From NCBI GenBank assembly GCA_023250955.1, contig JAHEZQ010000012.1, forward strand, positions 1 through 64,000: DNA of 64,000 bases, read 5' to 3'. The DNA is from Melioribacter sp. Its GTDB lineage: Bacteria > Bacteroidota > Ignavibacteria > Ignavibacteriales > Melioribacteraceae. Position 1 is the stretch's first letter, and each line of letters begins with the position of its first letter. The notes beneath the pieces are model-generated. The model searched no databases. It saw nothing but the letters and a program-made list of their open reading frames with translations, and had not been told where the DNA came from. A program made the position numbers and the translations under genes. This document shows, one piece after another, positions 27,254 to 36,219 of this stretch.

Positions 27254-28213
27254 TTGGTAAAACAAAAATCACCGCGAAATAAAACCATCTCATTAAGCAG
27301 TAAAGAAATATCTGATTATTCTAAACGATTAATAAAACTAAATGATAAAACCTCATTAACAGAAATTATTAATAAAACTATCAACCAAAGCTTATTTGAT
27401 GTTTTAGACTTGTTACCGAAAAAATTTGTTGACTTGATAATTATTGATCCGCCGTATAATCTTACTAAAACTTTCAACAAAACTTCTTTTAAGGAAAAAT
27501 CAATTCATGAATACGCTGAATGGATTGAAAGTTTTGTATCAAAACTAAAACGGATTTTGAAACCTAATGCATCAATTTATTTTTGCGGGGATTGGCATAC
27601 TTCAATTTCAATCCCACTTATTCTTGAAAAATATTTTATAGTTAGAAACCGGATTACATGGGAAAGAGAAAAAGGAAGAGGAGCTCAAAAAAATTGGAAG
27701 AACAATTCTGAGGATATTTGGTTCTGCACAAACTCAAATAAATATACTTTTAATGCCGATACTGTTAAACTGAACAGAAGAGTTCTTGCCCCGTATCGTG
27801 ATGCAAATGGAAAACCAAAGGATTGGAGTTCAATAAAGAATGGCGATTACCGCTTAACTTTTCCCTCTAATATTTGGAATGATATTTCAGTTCCGTTCTG
27901 GTCTATGAGTGAGAATACTCCTCATCCCACTCAAAAGCCTGAAAAGTTAATTGCTAAATTGATTCTTGCCGGGTCTGACAAAGGTGATTTGGTCTTTGAT
28001 CCTTTCCTTGGTTCGGGGACTTCATCAGTTGTTGCTAAGAAGTTGGACCGTAAATATGTTGGTATCGAATTAGACAGATTTTATGCTTGTATTGCTGAAA
28101 AGCGGCTTGAGGAAGCAGAAAAAAATAAATCAATTCAAGGTTATGAATTTGGTGCTTTCTGGGAACGCAATACGGCGCCAATCAGTATAAAAACTCAGCG
28201 AAAGAAGCATTAG
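27254..28213 (+). CDS. Site-specific DNA methyltransferase, beta-class N6-adenine/N4-cytosine type
   Basis: The 319-aa protein has the catalytic motif IV DPPY (residues 65-68) before the AdoMet motif I DPFLGSGT (249-256), the order of the beta class, which includes HinfI- and CcrM-like enzymes. HPTQKPEKL, also typical of the class, is present. No restriction endonuclease gene lies on either side, so it looks like an orphan methyltransferase, perhaps regulatory. The start is TTG at 27254; an upstream ATG at 27241 is out of frame. Target sequence cannot be predicted here. Confidence 0.88.
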   Translation: MVKQKSPRNKTISLSSKEISDYSKRLIKLNDKTSLTEIINKTINQSLFDVLDLLPKKFVDLIIIDPPYNLTKTFNKTSFKEKSIHEYAEWIESFVSKLKRILKPNASIYFCGDWHTSISIPLILEKYFIVRNRITWEREKGRGAQKNWKNNSEDIWFCTNSNKYTFNADTVKLNRRVLAPYRDANGKPKDWSSIKNGDYRLTFPSNIWNDISVPFWSMSENTPHPTQKPEKLIAKLILAGSDKGDLVFDPFLGSGTSSVVAKKLDRKYVGIELDRFYACIAEKRLEEAEKNKSIQGYEFGAFWERNTAPISIKTQRKKH

Positions 28214-28303
28214 TACTTGAAGAACAACAGCTTCCTTCCTTGATTTTCTAACCATCAATGGGTAAAATAACAAACTAAAATTTACACTAATGGAGGTTTC
28301 CTA

Positions 28304-30286
28304 ATGTATAAGGCAAGAATAATTCTACTTATTCTACCGTTAATTATTTTTATCTCGTGTTCTCAGCAAGGTCAACGCTCTGTTGTCGGTGAATATGGAG
28401 ATTACAAAATTTATTTGGATGATTTTGAAAAAGCTTATGCACGAAATTCTGGTGGAATTGAAAAAGCTAAAACAGATTCGTTGAGTTCTTACCAAAAATT
28501 TCTTGATCTCTACCTTAATTATAAATTGAAATTACGTGATGCAGAAGTCCGCGGTTATACTAAAGACTCCGATATGCAAAAAGAGTTGCACGATTATAAG
28601 ATGAACATTGGTTCAACATTATATTTGAACGACAAATTATATGAACCAAATATGCATAAGCTTTATGAAAATAGAAAAACTGAGTTTAGAGCAAGTCATA
28701 TTTTCCTTACAACGGATTCAGTTATGAACGCTGATAAAATAAAAGAACTGGGTAATGAGTTGATAAAGCGTATTCAAAACGGAGAGGATTTTTCAACACT
28801 TGCTAAACAATATTCCAAAGATCCTTATACAAAAAATATAGGCGGTGATGTTTATTATTTTACCGCTGGCTTAGTAAATAATATAGCCATTGAAGATGCA
28901 GTCTATGGAACCGAATTAGGAAAAATTTATCCCGAATTGGTTTATTCAGGTGCAGGTTATCATATTATAAAGGTAACTGAAAAGCATCCACGCCGGGTAT
29001 CTATTTCAGTTGAACATATATTAATTCCTTTTGCTGATTCAACCGGTAAAGCAGATACTGTACAAGCATTAAAAACAATTCAAGATATTGAATCAAAAAT
29101 TAAAAACGGTGCTGATTTTGGTGAGATGGCTTTTAAATATTCTAAAGATAAAGGAAGCGCGGTACAACGGGGCTCTATAGGATCAATTACGCGCGGACGT
29201 ACTGTTAAAGAATTTGACGAAGCAGCATTTAAATTAAAAAAAGGTGAAGTCTCTCCAATTGTTAAAACACAATTCGGTTTTCACTTAATAAAATTAGTTG
29301 ATGAATCTCCTTATCCAACGTACGAACAAGAGAAAGAAAATCTTAAAGAGATTTACGACAGAATGCGTTATAAAAAAGATTATGATCAACTCGTAGAAAA
29401 ATTAAGAAAAGAATTGAAGTATTCCTTAATCAGTGAAACATTTGCTAAAATAATGGCTAACAGTGATACTACAAAAATTGCTGAGAGTTACTGGAAAAGT
29501 AAATTGCAAAAAGCTGTAGGAAATCAAAAACTTTTTAGTGTTAATGATAAATCTTATCCATGTGATAGTTTGTTTGCATATATGATTAGCCATAATATTA
29601 GTTTAAATATGGTTATCAACTCAGCAATTCTTGAAGAATCGTTGAAAGCATATTCCGGCGACGTGTTAATAAGAGAAAAAGCATTAACATATGATAATGA
29701 GAATCTCGAATTTGCAAAGTTAGTTGACGAATACGAAAAAGGAATTTATTTATTCCAAATTCTTGAAGAAGAAGTTTGGTCTAAAATTTCTATTGATAGT
29801 GCAAAAATTTATTCTTTTTGGGAACAAAATAAACAAAACTATAAATGGAATAACCGAGTTGAGTTTAAAGAAATCTATTGCCATACAGATTCTTTAGCTA
29901 AAGCGTGTTATTCATTAGCGTCTTCAAATTCCAACTTTGATTCTCTATTCACAAAATATAATCAAAGAACAGGATATGATAATACACCGGGTTATCACGG
30001 TTTAGTTGATGTTGGTTTCAATGAATTAGCAAGTCAATCTAACTCATTGAAGAACATTGGTAATATTTCCCAACCTTTCCAGTTTGATAAAGGCTGGTCT
30101 ATTGTAAAACTAATCAAACGCGATCCAGCTCGCTTAAAAACTTTTGAAGAAGCAAAAGCTGAAGCTAACAGTCAACTGCAAGAAAGCGAAAGTAAACGTC
30201 TGGAAACTGAGTATTTGAATAAACTAAAAAATATTTATAAGCCAAAACTCTATTATGATGAACTTAGTAAGGCATATAAGAATTAA
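28304..30286 (+). CDS. Lipoprotein with repeated PpiC (parvulin) domains
   Basis: Parvulin-type peptidyl-prolyl isomerases assist folding of outer-membrane and secreted proteins. The 660-aa protein has a lipobox ending FISC (Cys19), then an N-terminal helical SurA-like chaperone part, two PpiC domains (about residues 125-220 and 230-335, each with SHIFL or EHILI and a GYHIIKV or GFHLIKL end), and a third diverged PpiC-like segment near 540-630 (VEFKEIYCHTD to KGWSIVKLIKR). AUG behind GGAGG. It overlaps the next chaperone gene by 32 nt, so translation is probably coupled. Confidence 0.85.
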   Translation: MYKARIILLILPLIIFISCSQQGQRSVVGEYGDYKIYLDDFEKAYARNSGGIEKAKTDSLSSYQKFLDLYLNYKLKLRDAEVRGYTKDSDMQKELHDYKMNIGSTLYLNDKLYEPNMHKLYENRKTEFRASHIFLTTDSVMNADKIKELGNELIKRIQNGEDFSTLAKQYSKDPYTKNIGGDVYYFTAGLVNNIAIEDAVYGTELGKIYPELVYSGAGYHIIKVTEKHPRRVSISVEHILIPFADSTGKADTVQALKTIQDIESKIKNGADFGEMAFKYSKDKGSAVQRGSIGSITRGRTVKEFDEAAFKLKKGEVSPIVKTQFGFHLIKLVDESPYPTYEQEKENLKEIYDRMRYKKDYDQLVEKLRKELKYSLISETFAKIMANSDTTKIAESYWKSKLQKAVGNQKLFSVNDKSYPCDSLFAYMISHNISLNMVINSAILEESLKAYSGDVLIREKALTYDNENLEFAKLVDEYEKGIYLFQILEEEVWSKISIDSAKIYSFWEQNKQNYKWNNRVEFKEIYCHTDSLAKACYSLASSNSNFDSLFTKYNQRTGYDNTPGYHGLVDVGFNELASQSNSLKNIGNISQPFQFDKGWSIVKLIKRDPARLKTFEEAKAEANSQLQESESKRLETEYLNKLKNIYKPKLYYDELSKAYKN

Positions 30287-31094
30287 TAATTATTTAATTA
30301 TAATAATTTTTGCTTTTGCATTAACACTATTTGGTTGTTCAAAAGAAGAGAAACCATCAAAGTATGTTGCAAAAATAAATAAGTCTGTTTTAACAGAGGA
30401 GGATCTAAAATCAGCTCTAAAAGATGAACGTAATAAAGGAATTTATAGAGAAGAGTATATAAACAATTGGATAAAATCTGAAATATTATACGAAGAGGCG
30501 GCTGATAAAGGATTATTAAATGATGCTGAGTTCAAATCATTGTTGGACCGTACTAAAAAAGAACTAGCTTCCGCTTTGCTCGTGAGAAAAATAGCAGATG
30601 AGAATAAAATCGAACCAACTGATGACGAAATAAAAAAATATTTTGATAGCAATAAAGATGATTTCAAACTGGTTGACGATGCATACATTTTTAATGAAAT
30701 TAATTTTAACGACTATAATAAAGCGGTAGAATTCAGGAATTCTTTGCTGGAAACAGAATGGAATAGGGCATTAAATCAATATCGTAATGATCAATCTGTC
30801 ATCGAATTACAATCAAAAAAAATGTTATTGAAATATCAGATTCAACCGACTACATTGCTTCGCGTTATTACAACTTTAGACGTAAATGAAGTAAGTGTGG
30901 TTTTAGAAACGGAACAGAAGGAATTTACTGTTGTTCAACTTCTAGAAAAGTTTGGTAAAGATCTTATCCCTTCGCTTGATATGGTGAAAACCGAAGTGAA
31001 GGAACGACTATCAATTATTAAAAGAAATCAGTATATAAAAGAGTATATAGACAAATTAATTGCAGATCATAATTTGGAAATCGAGAGGTATTAA
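30255..31094 (+). CDS. SurA/PrsA-like lipoprotein with degenerate parvulin region
   Basis: The 279-residue protein has a lipobox ending LFGC (Cys28), then an N-terminal helical region like SurA and PrsA (AKINKSVLTEEDLKSALKDE, ASALLVRKIADENKIEPTDD). The part where a PpiC domain should sit (about 135-230) keeps the general layout but not the histidine-containing HIL and GYHII signatures, so isomerase activity is doubtful and a pure chaperone role is inferred. Its start overlaps the preceding gene; surA-like follows after 2 nt. Confidence 0.75.
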   Translation: MMNLVRHIRINNYLIIIIFAFALTLFGCSKEEKPSKYVAKINKSVLTEEDLKSALKDERNKGIYREEYINNWIKSEILYEEAADKGLLNDAEFKSLLDRTKKELASALLVRKIADENKIEPTDDEIKKYFDSNKDDFKLVDDAYIFNEINFNDYNKAVEFRNSLLETEWNRALNQYRNDQSVIELQSKKMLLKYQIQPTTLLRVITTLDVNEVSVVLETEQKEFTVVQLLEKFGKDLIPSLDMVKTEVKERLSIIKRNQYIKEYIDKLIADHNLEIERY

Positions 31095-31096
31095 GA

Positions 31097-32365
31097 ATGA
31101 AGAAAATATTTTTAATATTATTTGTAATTGTGGGAATAATAAATGCCCAGCAGGTAATAGATAAAATTGTCGCTGTTGTAGATAATGAGGTCCTTTTACA
31201 ATCGGAGCTTGATTTTAGAATTAATATGGAAGCTGCACAAAAGAATTTAAATCCTGCAGATGTAAATTTACACCGCCAAATTCTAAATGCAATGATTGAA
31301 GAAAAACTGCTTTATGCACAGGCTGAACTTGATTCAATAACCGTTACTGATGATCAAGTGAAACAACGTCTTGAAGACCAGATGAATTATTTTATTCAGC
31401 AATACGGTTCACGCGATCGGCTTGAACAAATTTACGGTATGCCGTATGAAAAAATAAAACGATCACTACAGGAGGATACCCGTAAAGGATTGATGTCTTA
31501 TATGCTTCAGCAAAAAAAGTTCGGCCAACTTGATGCAACTAGAAAAGAAGTAGAAGATTTTTTTGGAACTTTCCGAGATTCTTTACCTGATGTTCAGGAG
31601 AAATTTGTTATACAGCATATTTTCCAAAATCCCAAAACAGGAGAACGAATAAAAAAGAAAGCAAAAGATTTTGCTTTGTCATTATTAGATTCACTAAAAA
31701 AAGGTACTGATTTTGCATCACTTGCAAAAAAATATTCCGATGATGCCGGAAATGCATCACAAGGCGGAGATCTTGGTTCCGTTAAAAGAGGTGCATTGGT
31801 ACCTGAGTTTGAAGCAGCTGCATTTGCGTTAGCACCAAATCAATTATCCGGTGTTGTAGAAACTGTTTTTGGTTTTCATATAATTCAGCTTTTAGAAAGA
31901 CGCGGAGAATCAATTCATTGCAGGCATATCCTTATTAAAGTTAAGAGCGATGAAGAATCCGATCTTAAGGCTATTGAATTTCTAAATGACTTAAGAGACA
32001 GTGTTGTTCGAGGTAAAAATACTTTTGAGCACTTTGCTCATCTATATAGTGACGATAAAGAATCTGCCAAGTTAGGCGGAGAACTTGGAACATTTGAAGC
32101 CAGTCAGCTTGATAAATCTCTTCTTGATGTAATTTATAAATTAAAAGAAGGAGAAATAAGTTTTCCAAAACGACTTGAAGTAGATAGAAGTGTTTACGGC
32201 TATCATATTGTTAAATTGGTAAAAAGAATTCCAGCTCATAAAGCGAACTTAGATATTGACTACCCGGAAATAAAACGGATTGCAGAGTATTACAAAAAGA
32301 AAAAATTGTATGATAAATGGATGAGTGAGATAAAAAATAAAATATATTGGGAAGTAAAAATATAA
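31097..32365 (+). CDS. SurA-like periplasmic peptidyl-prolyl isomerase and chaperone
   Basis: SurA delivers unfolded outer-membrane proteins to the Bam machinery. The 422-aa protein has a cleavable signal peptide (MKKIFLILFVIVGIINA, residues 1-17), the SurA N-terminal domain (IDKIVAVVDNEVLLQSELDF), and two PpiC domains (QHIFQNPKTGERI to GFHIIQLLE and CRHILIKVKSDEES to GYHIVKLVK), ending with a C-terminal helix. Domain order is that of SurA. It is third in a run of three related genes. Confidence 0.9.
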   Translation: MKKIFLILFVIVGIINAQQVIDKIVAVVDNEVLLQSELDFRINMEAAQKNLNPADVNLHRQILNAMIEEKLLYAQAELDSITVTDDQVKQRLEDQMNYFIQQYGSRDRLEQIYGMPYEKIKRSLQEDTRKGLMSYMLQQKKFGQLDATRKEVEDFFGTFRDSLPDVQEKFVIQHIFQNPKTGERIKKKAKDFALSLLDSLKKGTDFASLAKKYSDDAGNASQGGDLGSVKRGALVPEFEAAAFALAPNQLSGVVETVFGFHIIQLLERRGESIHCRHILIKVKSDEESDLKAIEFLNDLRDSVVRGKNTFEHFAHLYSDDKESAKLGGELGTFEASQLDKSLLDVIYKLKEGEISFPKRLEVDRSVYGYHIVKLVKRIPAHKANLDIDYPEIKRIAEYYKKKKLYDKWMSEIKNKIYWEVKI

Positions 32366-32410
32366 TTTCGAAAACATTTTCGTTCGTTAAAGTTTGACTA
32401 AGGAAATATA

Positions 32411-33397
32411 TTGACAGATCAAAAGAGCACAAATGATGTACAGATTGTAGAGCAGTTAGCTAAATCAGTAAAACAGATTAAACAAGAAATTGCAAAAGTG
32501 ATTATTGGACAGGATCAAGTTGTTAACGATCTTCTTGTTAGTCTTCTTTCTCGAGGTCATTGTTTGCTCGTGGGTGTTCCAGGTCTAGCTAAAACTTTAT
32601 TAATAAAAACACTTTCAGAAGTCCTCGATCTAAAATTCAGCCGGATACAGTTTACACCGGATTTGATGCCAAGTGATATTACAGGAACAGAAATTATTGA
32701 TGAAGATCCTGTAACAAAGAAACGTATATTCAGATTTATTCAAGGCCCCGTTTTTGCAAATATTATTTTAGCAGATGAAATCAATCGTACTCCGCCAAAA
32801 ACTCAGAGTGCACTTCTTGAAGCAATGCAGGAACACAAAGTTACTGCAGCCGGAGTAACACGAACACTCGAAGAGCCGTTCTTCGTTCTGGCAACACAAA
32901 ATCCAATCGAACAAGAAGGAACTTATCCTTTGCCCGAAGCTCAGCTTGACCGGTTCATGTTCAATTTGTGGTTAGATTATCCAAGCTTTAAGGAAGAAAT
33001 TGAAATTATTAAATCTACGACAAGTGATTATAAAGCCGAATTAAAAAAAGTATTAAGCTCAAATGAACTGATCAATTTTCAGAATTTAATTAAAAGAGTT
33101 CCTGTTGCTGAAAACGTAATTGAATTCGCTGTTAATTTTGTGAACAACACACGGCCAACTATAAACAACCAGCATAGTTTTATAAAAGAACACGTTGCTT
33201 GGGGAGCCGGTCCGCGAGCATCTCAATATTTAATCCTTGCTGCTAAAACTAAAGCTGTTATGGAAGGACGATTTACACCCGCTATTGATGATGTTAAAAC
33301 ATTTCTAATTCCAGTTCTTCGTCACCGCATTATTCCAAACTTCTCGGCAGAAGCAGAAGGCATTAATTCTGTTGAGATTATTAAAAAATTGATCTGA
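32411..33397 (+). CDS. MoxR-family AAA+ ATPase
   Basis: MoxR ATPases act as chaperones, often with von Willebrand factor A domain partners, in maturation of other proteins or in envelope stress. The 328-aa protein has Walker A GVPGLAKT (residues 55-62), Walker B ILADEINR, and the MoxR segment LATQNPIEQEGTYPLPEAQL. The start is TTG at 32411 behind AAGGAAA. The usual DUF58/VWA partners are not seen; instead an M23 peptidase gene overlaps its stop by one base. Confidence 0.9.
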   Translation: MTDQKSTNDVQIVEQLAKSVKQIKQEIAKVIIGQDQVVNDLLVSLLSRGHCLLVGVPGLAKTLLIKTLSEVLDLKFSRIQFTPDLMPSDITGTEIIDEDPVTKKRIFRFIQGPVFANIILADEINRTPPKTQSALLEAMQEHKVTAAGVTRTLEEPFFVLATQNPIEQEGTYPLPEAQLDRFMFNLWLDYPSFKEEIEIIKSTTSDYKAELKKVLSSNELINFQNLIKRVPVAENVIEFAVNFVNNTRPTINNQHSFIKEHVAWGAGPRASQYLILAAKTKAVMEGRFTPAIDDVKTFLIPVLRHRIIPNFSAEAEGINSVEIIKKLI

Positions 33398-34653
33398 TGC
33401 CAAGAAAAACCCATCTATACAAAAATATATTTTTTTTAATTTCACTAGTTTTATTTTTCACCTCATGTAAAAGTGAAAAGAAAACAACAAAGAGTGAAGA
33501 ATTAAAACCAAATCAATTTGGATTAAGCGTTGCAAATCTTATTGAAGTACGCGATACAATAGATACAGATCAAACTCTTTCCGATATTTTAATCCCTCAT
33601 GGTGTTACTCAACAAAAAATTAATCAAATAGAAAAAGAGGCTAGAAATATATTTCCACTTCGCAGTTTTAGAGCCGAAGATGAATTGTATATTTATGCTA
33701 AGTGGGATTCCGTAGAAACCGTTAAATATTTTGTATATGTACAGGACCCGGTGAATTATGTGGTTTTTGATATTTCTGATAATGTAAATATTTATAAGAA
33801 ACAAAAACCGGTTACAATTAGAGAAAGAACGATTTCGGGAGTAATCAATAATTCTTTATACGAAACATTACAAGAAAAAAAGATTGAATTGCAAATTGCA
33901 GCAAGACTGGAAGATATTTATGCATGGCAAATTGATTTTTTTAGAATTCAGCCTACAGACAGTTTCAAAGTTATATATGAACAAATATTAGTTGATAACG
34001 TTCCCGTAGATGTTGGAAAAATCTATGCAGCTAATTTTTATTCTAATAACGAAAATCATTTTGCTTTCTACTTTGATAAAGAAAAAAATGAAAGCTATTT
34101 CGATGAAAAAGGAAATAGTCTTAAAAGACTATTCTTAAAAGCGCCATTAAAATATTCCCGTATATCATCAAAATTTTCATTAAACAGGTATCATCCTATT
34201 CTGCATAGGAATAAAGCACATCTTGGAACAGACTATGCCGCTCCTACAGGAACACCAATTATGACTGTCGGAAACGGAGTTATTCTTGAAGCGGGTTATT
34301 CAAGTGGGAACGGAAATTATGTTAAAGTGAAACACAATGCTACTTACACAACACAATATTTGCATATGTTGCGGTTTGCAAAAGGAATACACAGAGGGGT
34401 TTCAGTTTCTCAAGGTCAAATTATTGGTTTTGTAGGAAGTACCGGACTTGCTACTGGTCCACACGTATGTTTCCGTTTTTGGAAAAACGGCAAGCAAGTA
34501 AATCCGTTAAGAGAAAAATATCAATCATCGGGTCCAGTTGAGAAAAAATATAAACATGATTTTGAGTTAGTTAAAAATGAATGGATGATAAAGTTGAATG
34601 ACACTATCGGTCAAGCTGAAGAATTGAATCCTCAATCAAAAACAAAAAACTGA
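33397..34653 (+). CDS. M23 family metallopeptidase lipoprotein
   Basis: M23 peptidases cut peptidoglycan cross-links or, when degenerate, activate amidases. The 418-aa protein has a lipobox ending FTSC (Cys24), an N-terminal LysM/OapA-like segment (TLSDILIPHGVTQQKINQIE), and a C-terminal LytM domain. Zinc ligands His275 and Asp279 are present (HLGTDYAAP). The second motif reads GPHVCFRF, so the usual HxH is H356-V-C358; cysteine may take the place of the third ligand. Coupled to the MoxR gene by a one-base overlap. Confidence 0.88.
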   Translation: MPRKTHLYKNIFFLISLVLFFTSCKSEKKTTKSEELKPNQFGLSVANLIEVRDTIDTDQTLSDILIPHGVTQQKINQIEKEARNIFPLRSFRAEDELYIYAKWDSVETVKYFVYVQDPVNYVVFDISDNVNIYKKQKPVTIRERTISGVINNSLYETLQEKKIELQIAARLEDIYAWQIDFFRIQPTDSFKVIYEQILVDNVPVDVGKIYAANFYSNNENHFAFYFDKEKNESYFDEKGNSLKRLFLKAPLKYSRISSKFSLNRYHPILHRNKAHLGTDYAAPTGTPIMTVGNGVILEAGYSSGNGNYVKVKHNATYTTQYLHMLRFAKGIHRGVSVSQGQIIGFVGSTGLATGPHVCFRFWKNGKQVNPLREKYQSSGPVEKKYKHDFELVKNEWMIKLNDTIGQAEELNPQSKTKN

Positions 34654-34779
34654 TTGTCGACCGCCGAAAACCGTTTTGCATCTTCTTGCACCATTATGAA
34701 TAATTATTCACGGAACTTTTTTGCCGTAATTTACCACTCAAGCGTCCCAATTAATTTTTTTTAATCTCAGGTAAAATCA

Positions 34780-34810
34780 TTGCATTGAAAAAATTAGTTT
34801 CATAGTTTTG
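34780..34810 (+). promoter_or_regulatory. Candidate Bacteroidota-type promoter for the lysW cluster
   Basis: A TTG at 34780-34782 and TAGTTTTG at 34803-34810 are separated by 20 nt, matching the -33 TTTG and -7 TAnnTTTG pattern known for Bacteroidota primary sigma factors. It ends 29 nt before the lysW start codon in a 186-nt intergenic gap. The call rests on pattern matching alone in AT-rich DNA, so chance is a real alternative. Confidence 0.35.
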
Positions 34811-34839
34811 CAACACTTTATAAACTGAAGGATGTAAAA

Positions 34840-35007
34840 ATGAAAACAGAATGCCCCGTATGCGGTGCACAGATCGAACTGGCTTCCGATGCTGTTCAAG
34901 GTGAATTAATTGAATGCCCCGATTGCGGAACAGAATTGGAAATTGTTTCCGTGAATCCGCCTCAAGTGAAAGAGGCGCCCCAAGAAGAAGAAGACTGGGG
35001 TGAGTGA
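34840..35007 (+). CDS. lysW: Amino-group carrier protein LysW
   Basis: LysW is a small acidic carrier whose C-terminal glutamate is joined to alpha-aminoadipate, which protects the amino group during lysine synthesis. The 55-aa protein has a zinc site (C5, C8, C26, C29) and ends EEEDWGE, the family's obligatory tail. The GTG start of the next gene overlaps its last eight bases. It heads the lysine cluster. Confidence 0.96.
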   Translation: MKTECPVCGAQIELASDAVQGELIECPDCGTELEIVSVNPPQVKEAPQEEEDWGE

Positions 35008-36166
35008 GTTGATCTGGGTATTAGACTCAACATTACGAGAAGGCGAACAAACTCCAGGTGTTTATTTCGATAAACATATAAAACTTGCGATTGCAAGTTT
35101 ACTGGAAGAAATTGGCATTGATATCATTGAATCCGGCCACCCGATGGTTACACCTGAAATTCATGCTGCTGTAAAATCAATCGCACAAAAAGGATACAAA
35201 GCTATAGTTGGTGCTCATTCCCGCTCACTTCAGACTGATGTTGATCTTGCTCTTGAATGCGGTGTAGGATTCCTCGGAATATTTTATTGTGTTTCAGATG
35301 AAAGATTATCAACAGTTTTTAAAAAGGATCTTGATTCAGCAATCAAACAAATTACAGATGTTATTAAATATGCAAAATCACAGAAACCAAATTTGTTAAT
35401 TCGTTACACTCCTGAAGATACAGTTCGCTCTCAATTTGAAAATGTTGTTAAAGCCGCAGCTGCTGCAGTTGAAGCTGGAGCGGACATTATTAGTGTTGCT
35501 GATACAACGGGTTATATGGTTCCGGGAACTTCAAGAAGTATGTACGATTATATATCGCGGTTAATCCAAGAATTAGATACATTAAATTTACATCCGAGAA
35601 TTGCTGTTCACTGCCACAACGATCGCGGTTTGGCACTTGCAAATGCACTTGATGCATATAGAGCCGGTGCAAGTATAATTGATGCTGCTGCATTAGGTCT
35701 TGGTGAAAGAGCAGGTATAGTTGATCTTGCTTCGCTTCTCGTTGTGCTTAATGTTGATTATAATGAAACAAGATGGAATCTTTCAAAATTAGTTGAGCTG
35801 TACGATTTAGTAAGTAAACATTCCGGGATTCCAATTCCGGCAAACTTTCCTGTTACAGGAAAAAATGCTTTCACTCATTGTGCAGGCGTTCATACACATG
35901 CGGCTTCAATAAATCCAATGCACTATGAAAGTTTGAATCCGGAAATTCTTGGACGCACAAGAACATTTTCACTAGATCATATGTCAGGCATTGCTTCGTT
36001 GAGATATGCATTAAAATTGATTGATGAGATCTCACTAGATGAACCTCATCAGATGGATGTTCTTAAAGAAGTAAAATCCGTTGGACAGCGCGGTCGTACA
36101 GTTGATCTTGCCGAACTTAAACATATCGTTGATGCAGTTAAACATCACAAGACATTCAATAGCTGA
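35000..36166 (+). CDS. Homocitrate synthase (alpha-aminoadipate lysine pathway)
   Basis: The enzyme condenses 2-oxoglutarate with acetyl-CoA, the first step of the alpha-aminoadipate pathway. The 388-aa protein belongs to the homocitrate/isopropylmalate synthase family: WVLDSTLREGEQTPGVYFDK at the N terminus, the metal motif HCHNDRGLA, and THCAGVHTHAAS. The STLREGEQ form and its place inside a LysW cluster favour homocitrate over 2-isopropylmalate. The start is GTG at 35000, overlapping lysW. An HCS of NifV type would have similar sequence, but no nif genes are present. Confidence 0.88.
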   Translation: MSELIWVLDSTLREGEQTPGVYFDKHIKLAIASLLEEIGIDIIESGHPMVTPEIHAAVKSIAQKGYKAIVGAHSRSLQTDVDLALECGVGFLGIFYCVSDERLSTVFKKDLDSAIKQITDVIKYAKSQKPNLLIRYTPEDTVRSQFENVVKAAAAAVEAGADIISVADTTGYMVPGTSRSMYDYISRLIQELDTLNLHPRIAVHCHNDRGLALANALDAYRAGASIIDAAALGLGERAGIVDLASLLVVLNVDYNETRWNLSKLVELYDLVSKHSGIPIPANFPVTGKNAFTHCAGVHTHAASINPMHYESLNPEILGRTRTFSLDHMSGIASLRYALKLIDEISLDEPHQMDVLKEVKSVGQRGRTVDLAELKHIVDAVKHHKTFNS

Positions 36167-36182
36167 GATAATTTTCTCAGCT
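36161..36182 (+). terminator. Stem-loop at the end of the homocitrate synthase gene
   Basis: AGCTGAGA and TCTCAGCT form a perfect 8-bp stem around TAATTT, overlapping the stop codon, and a short T run follows after CTACC. It could cause partial termination or mark an mRNA end between the first two and the later lys genes. The T run is offset from the stem, so this is only terminator-like. Confidence 0.45.
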
Positions 36183-36219
36183 CTACCTTTTTAAATTTAT
36201 TTGAACTAGGAGAGTAAAA

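Noticed and set aside
27241-27282. ATG at 27241 as the start of the DNA methyltransferase
   Set aside because: It is out of frame with the methyltransferase and reaches a stop after 13 codons.
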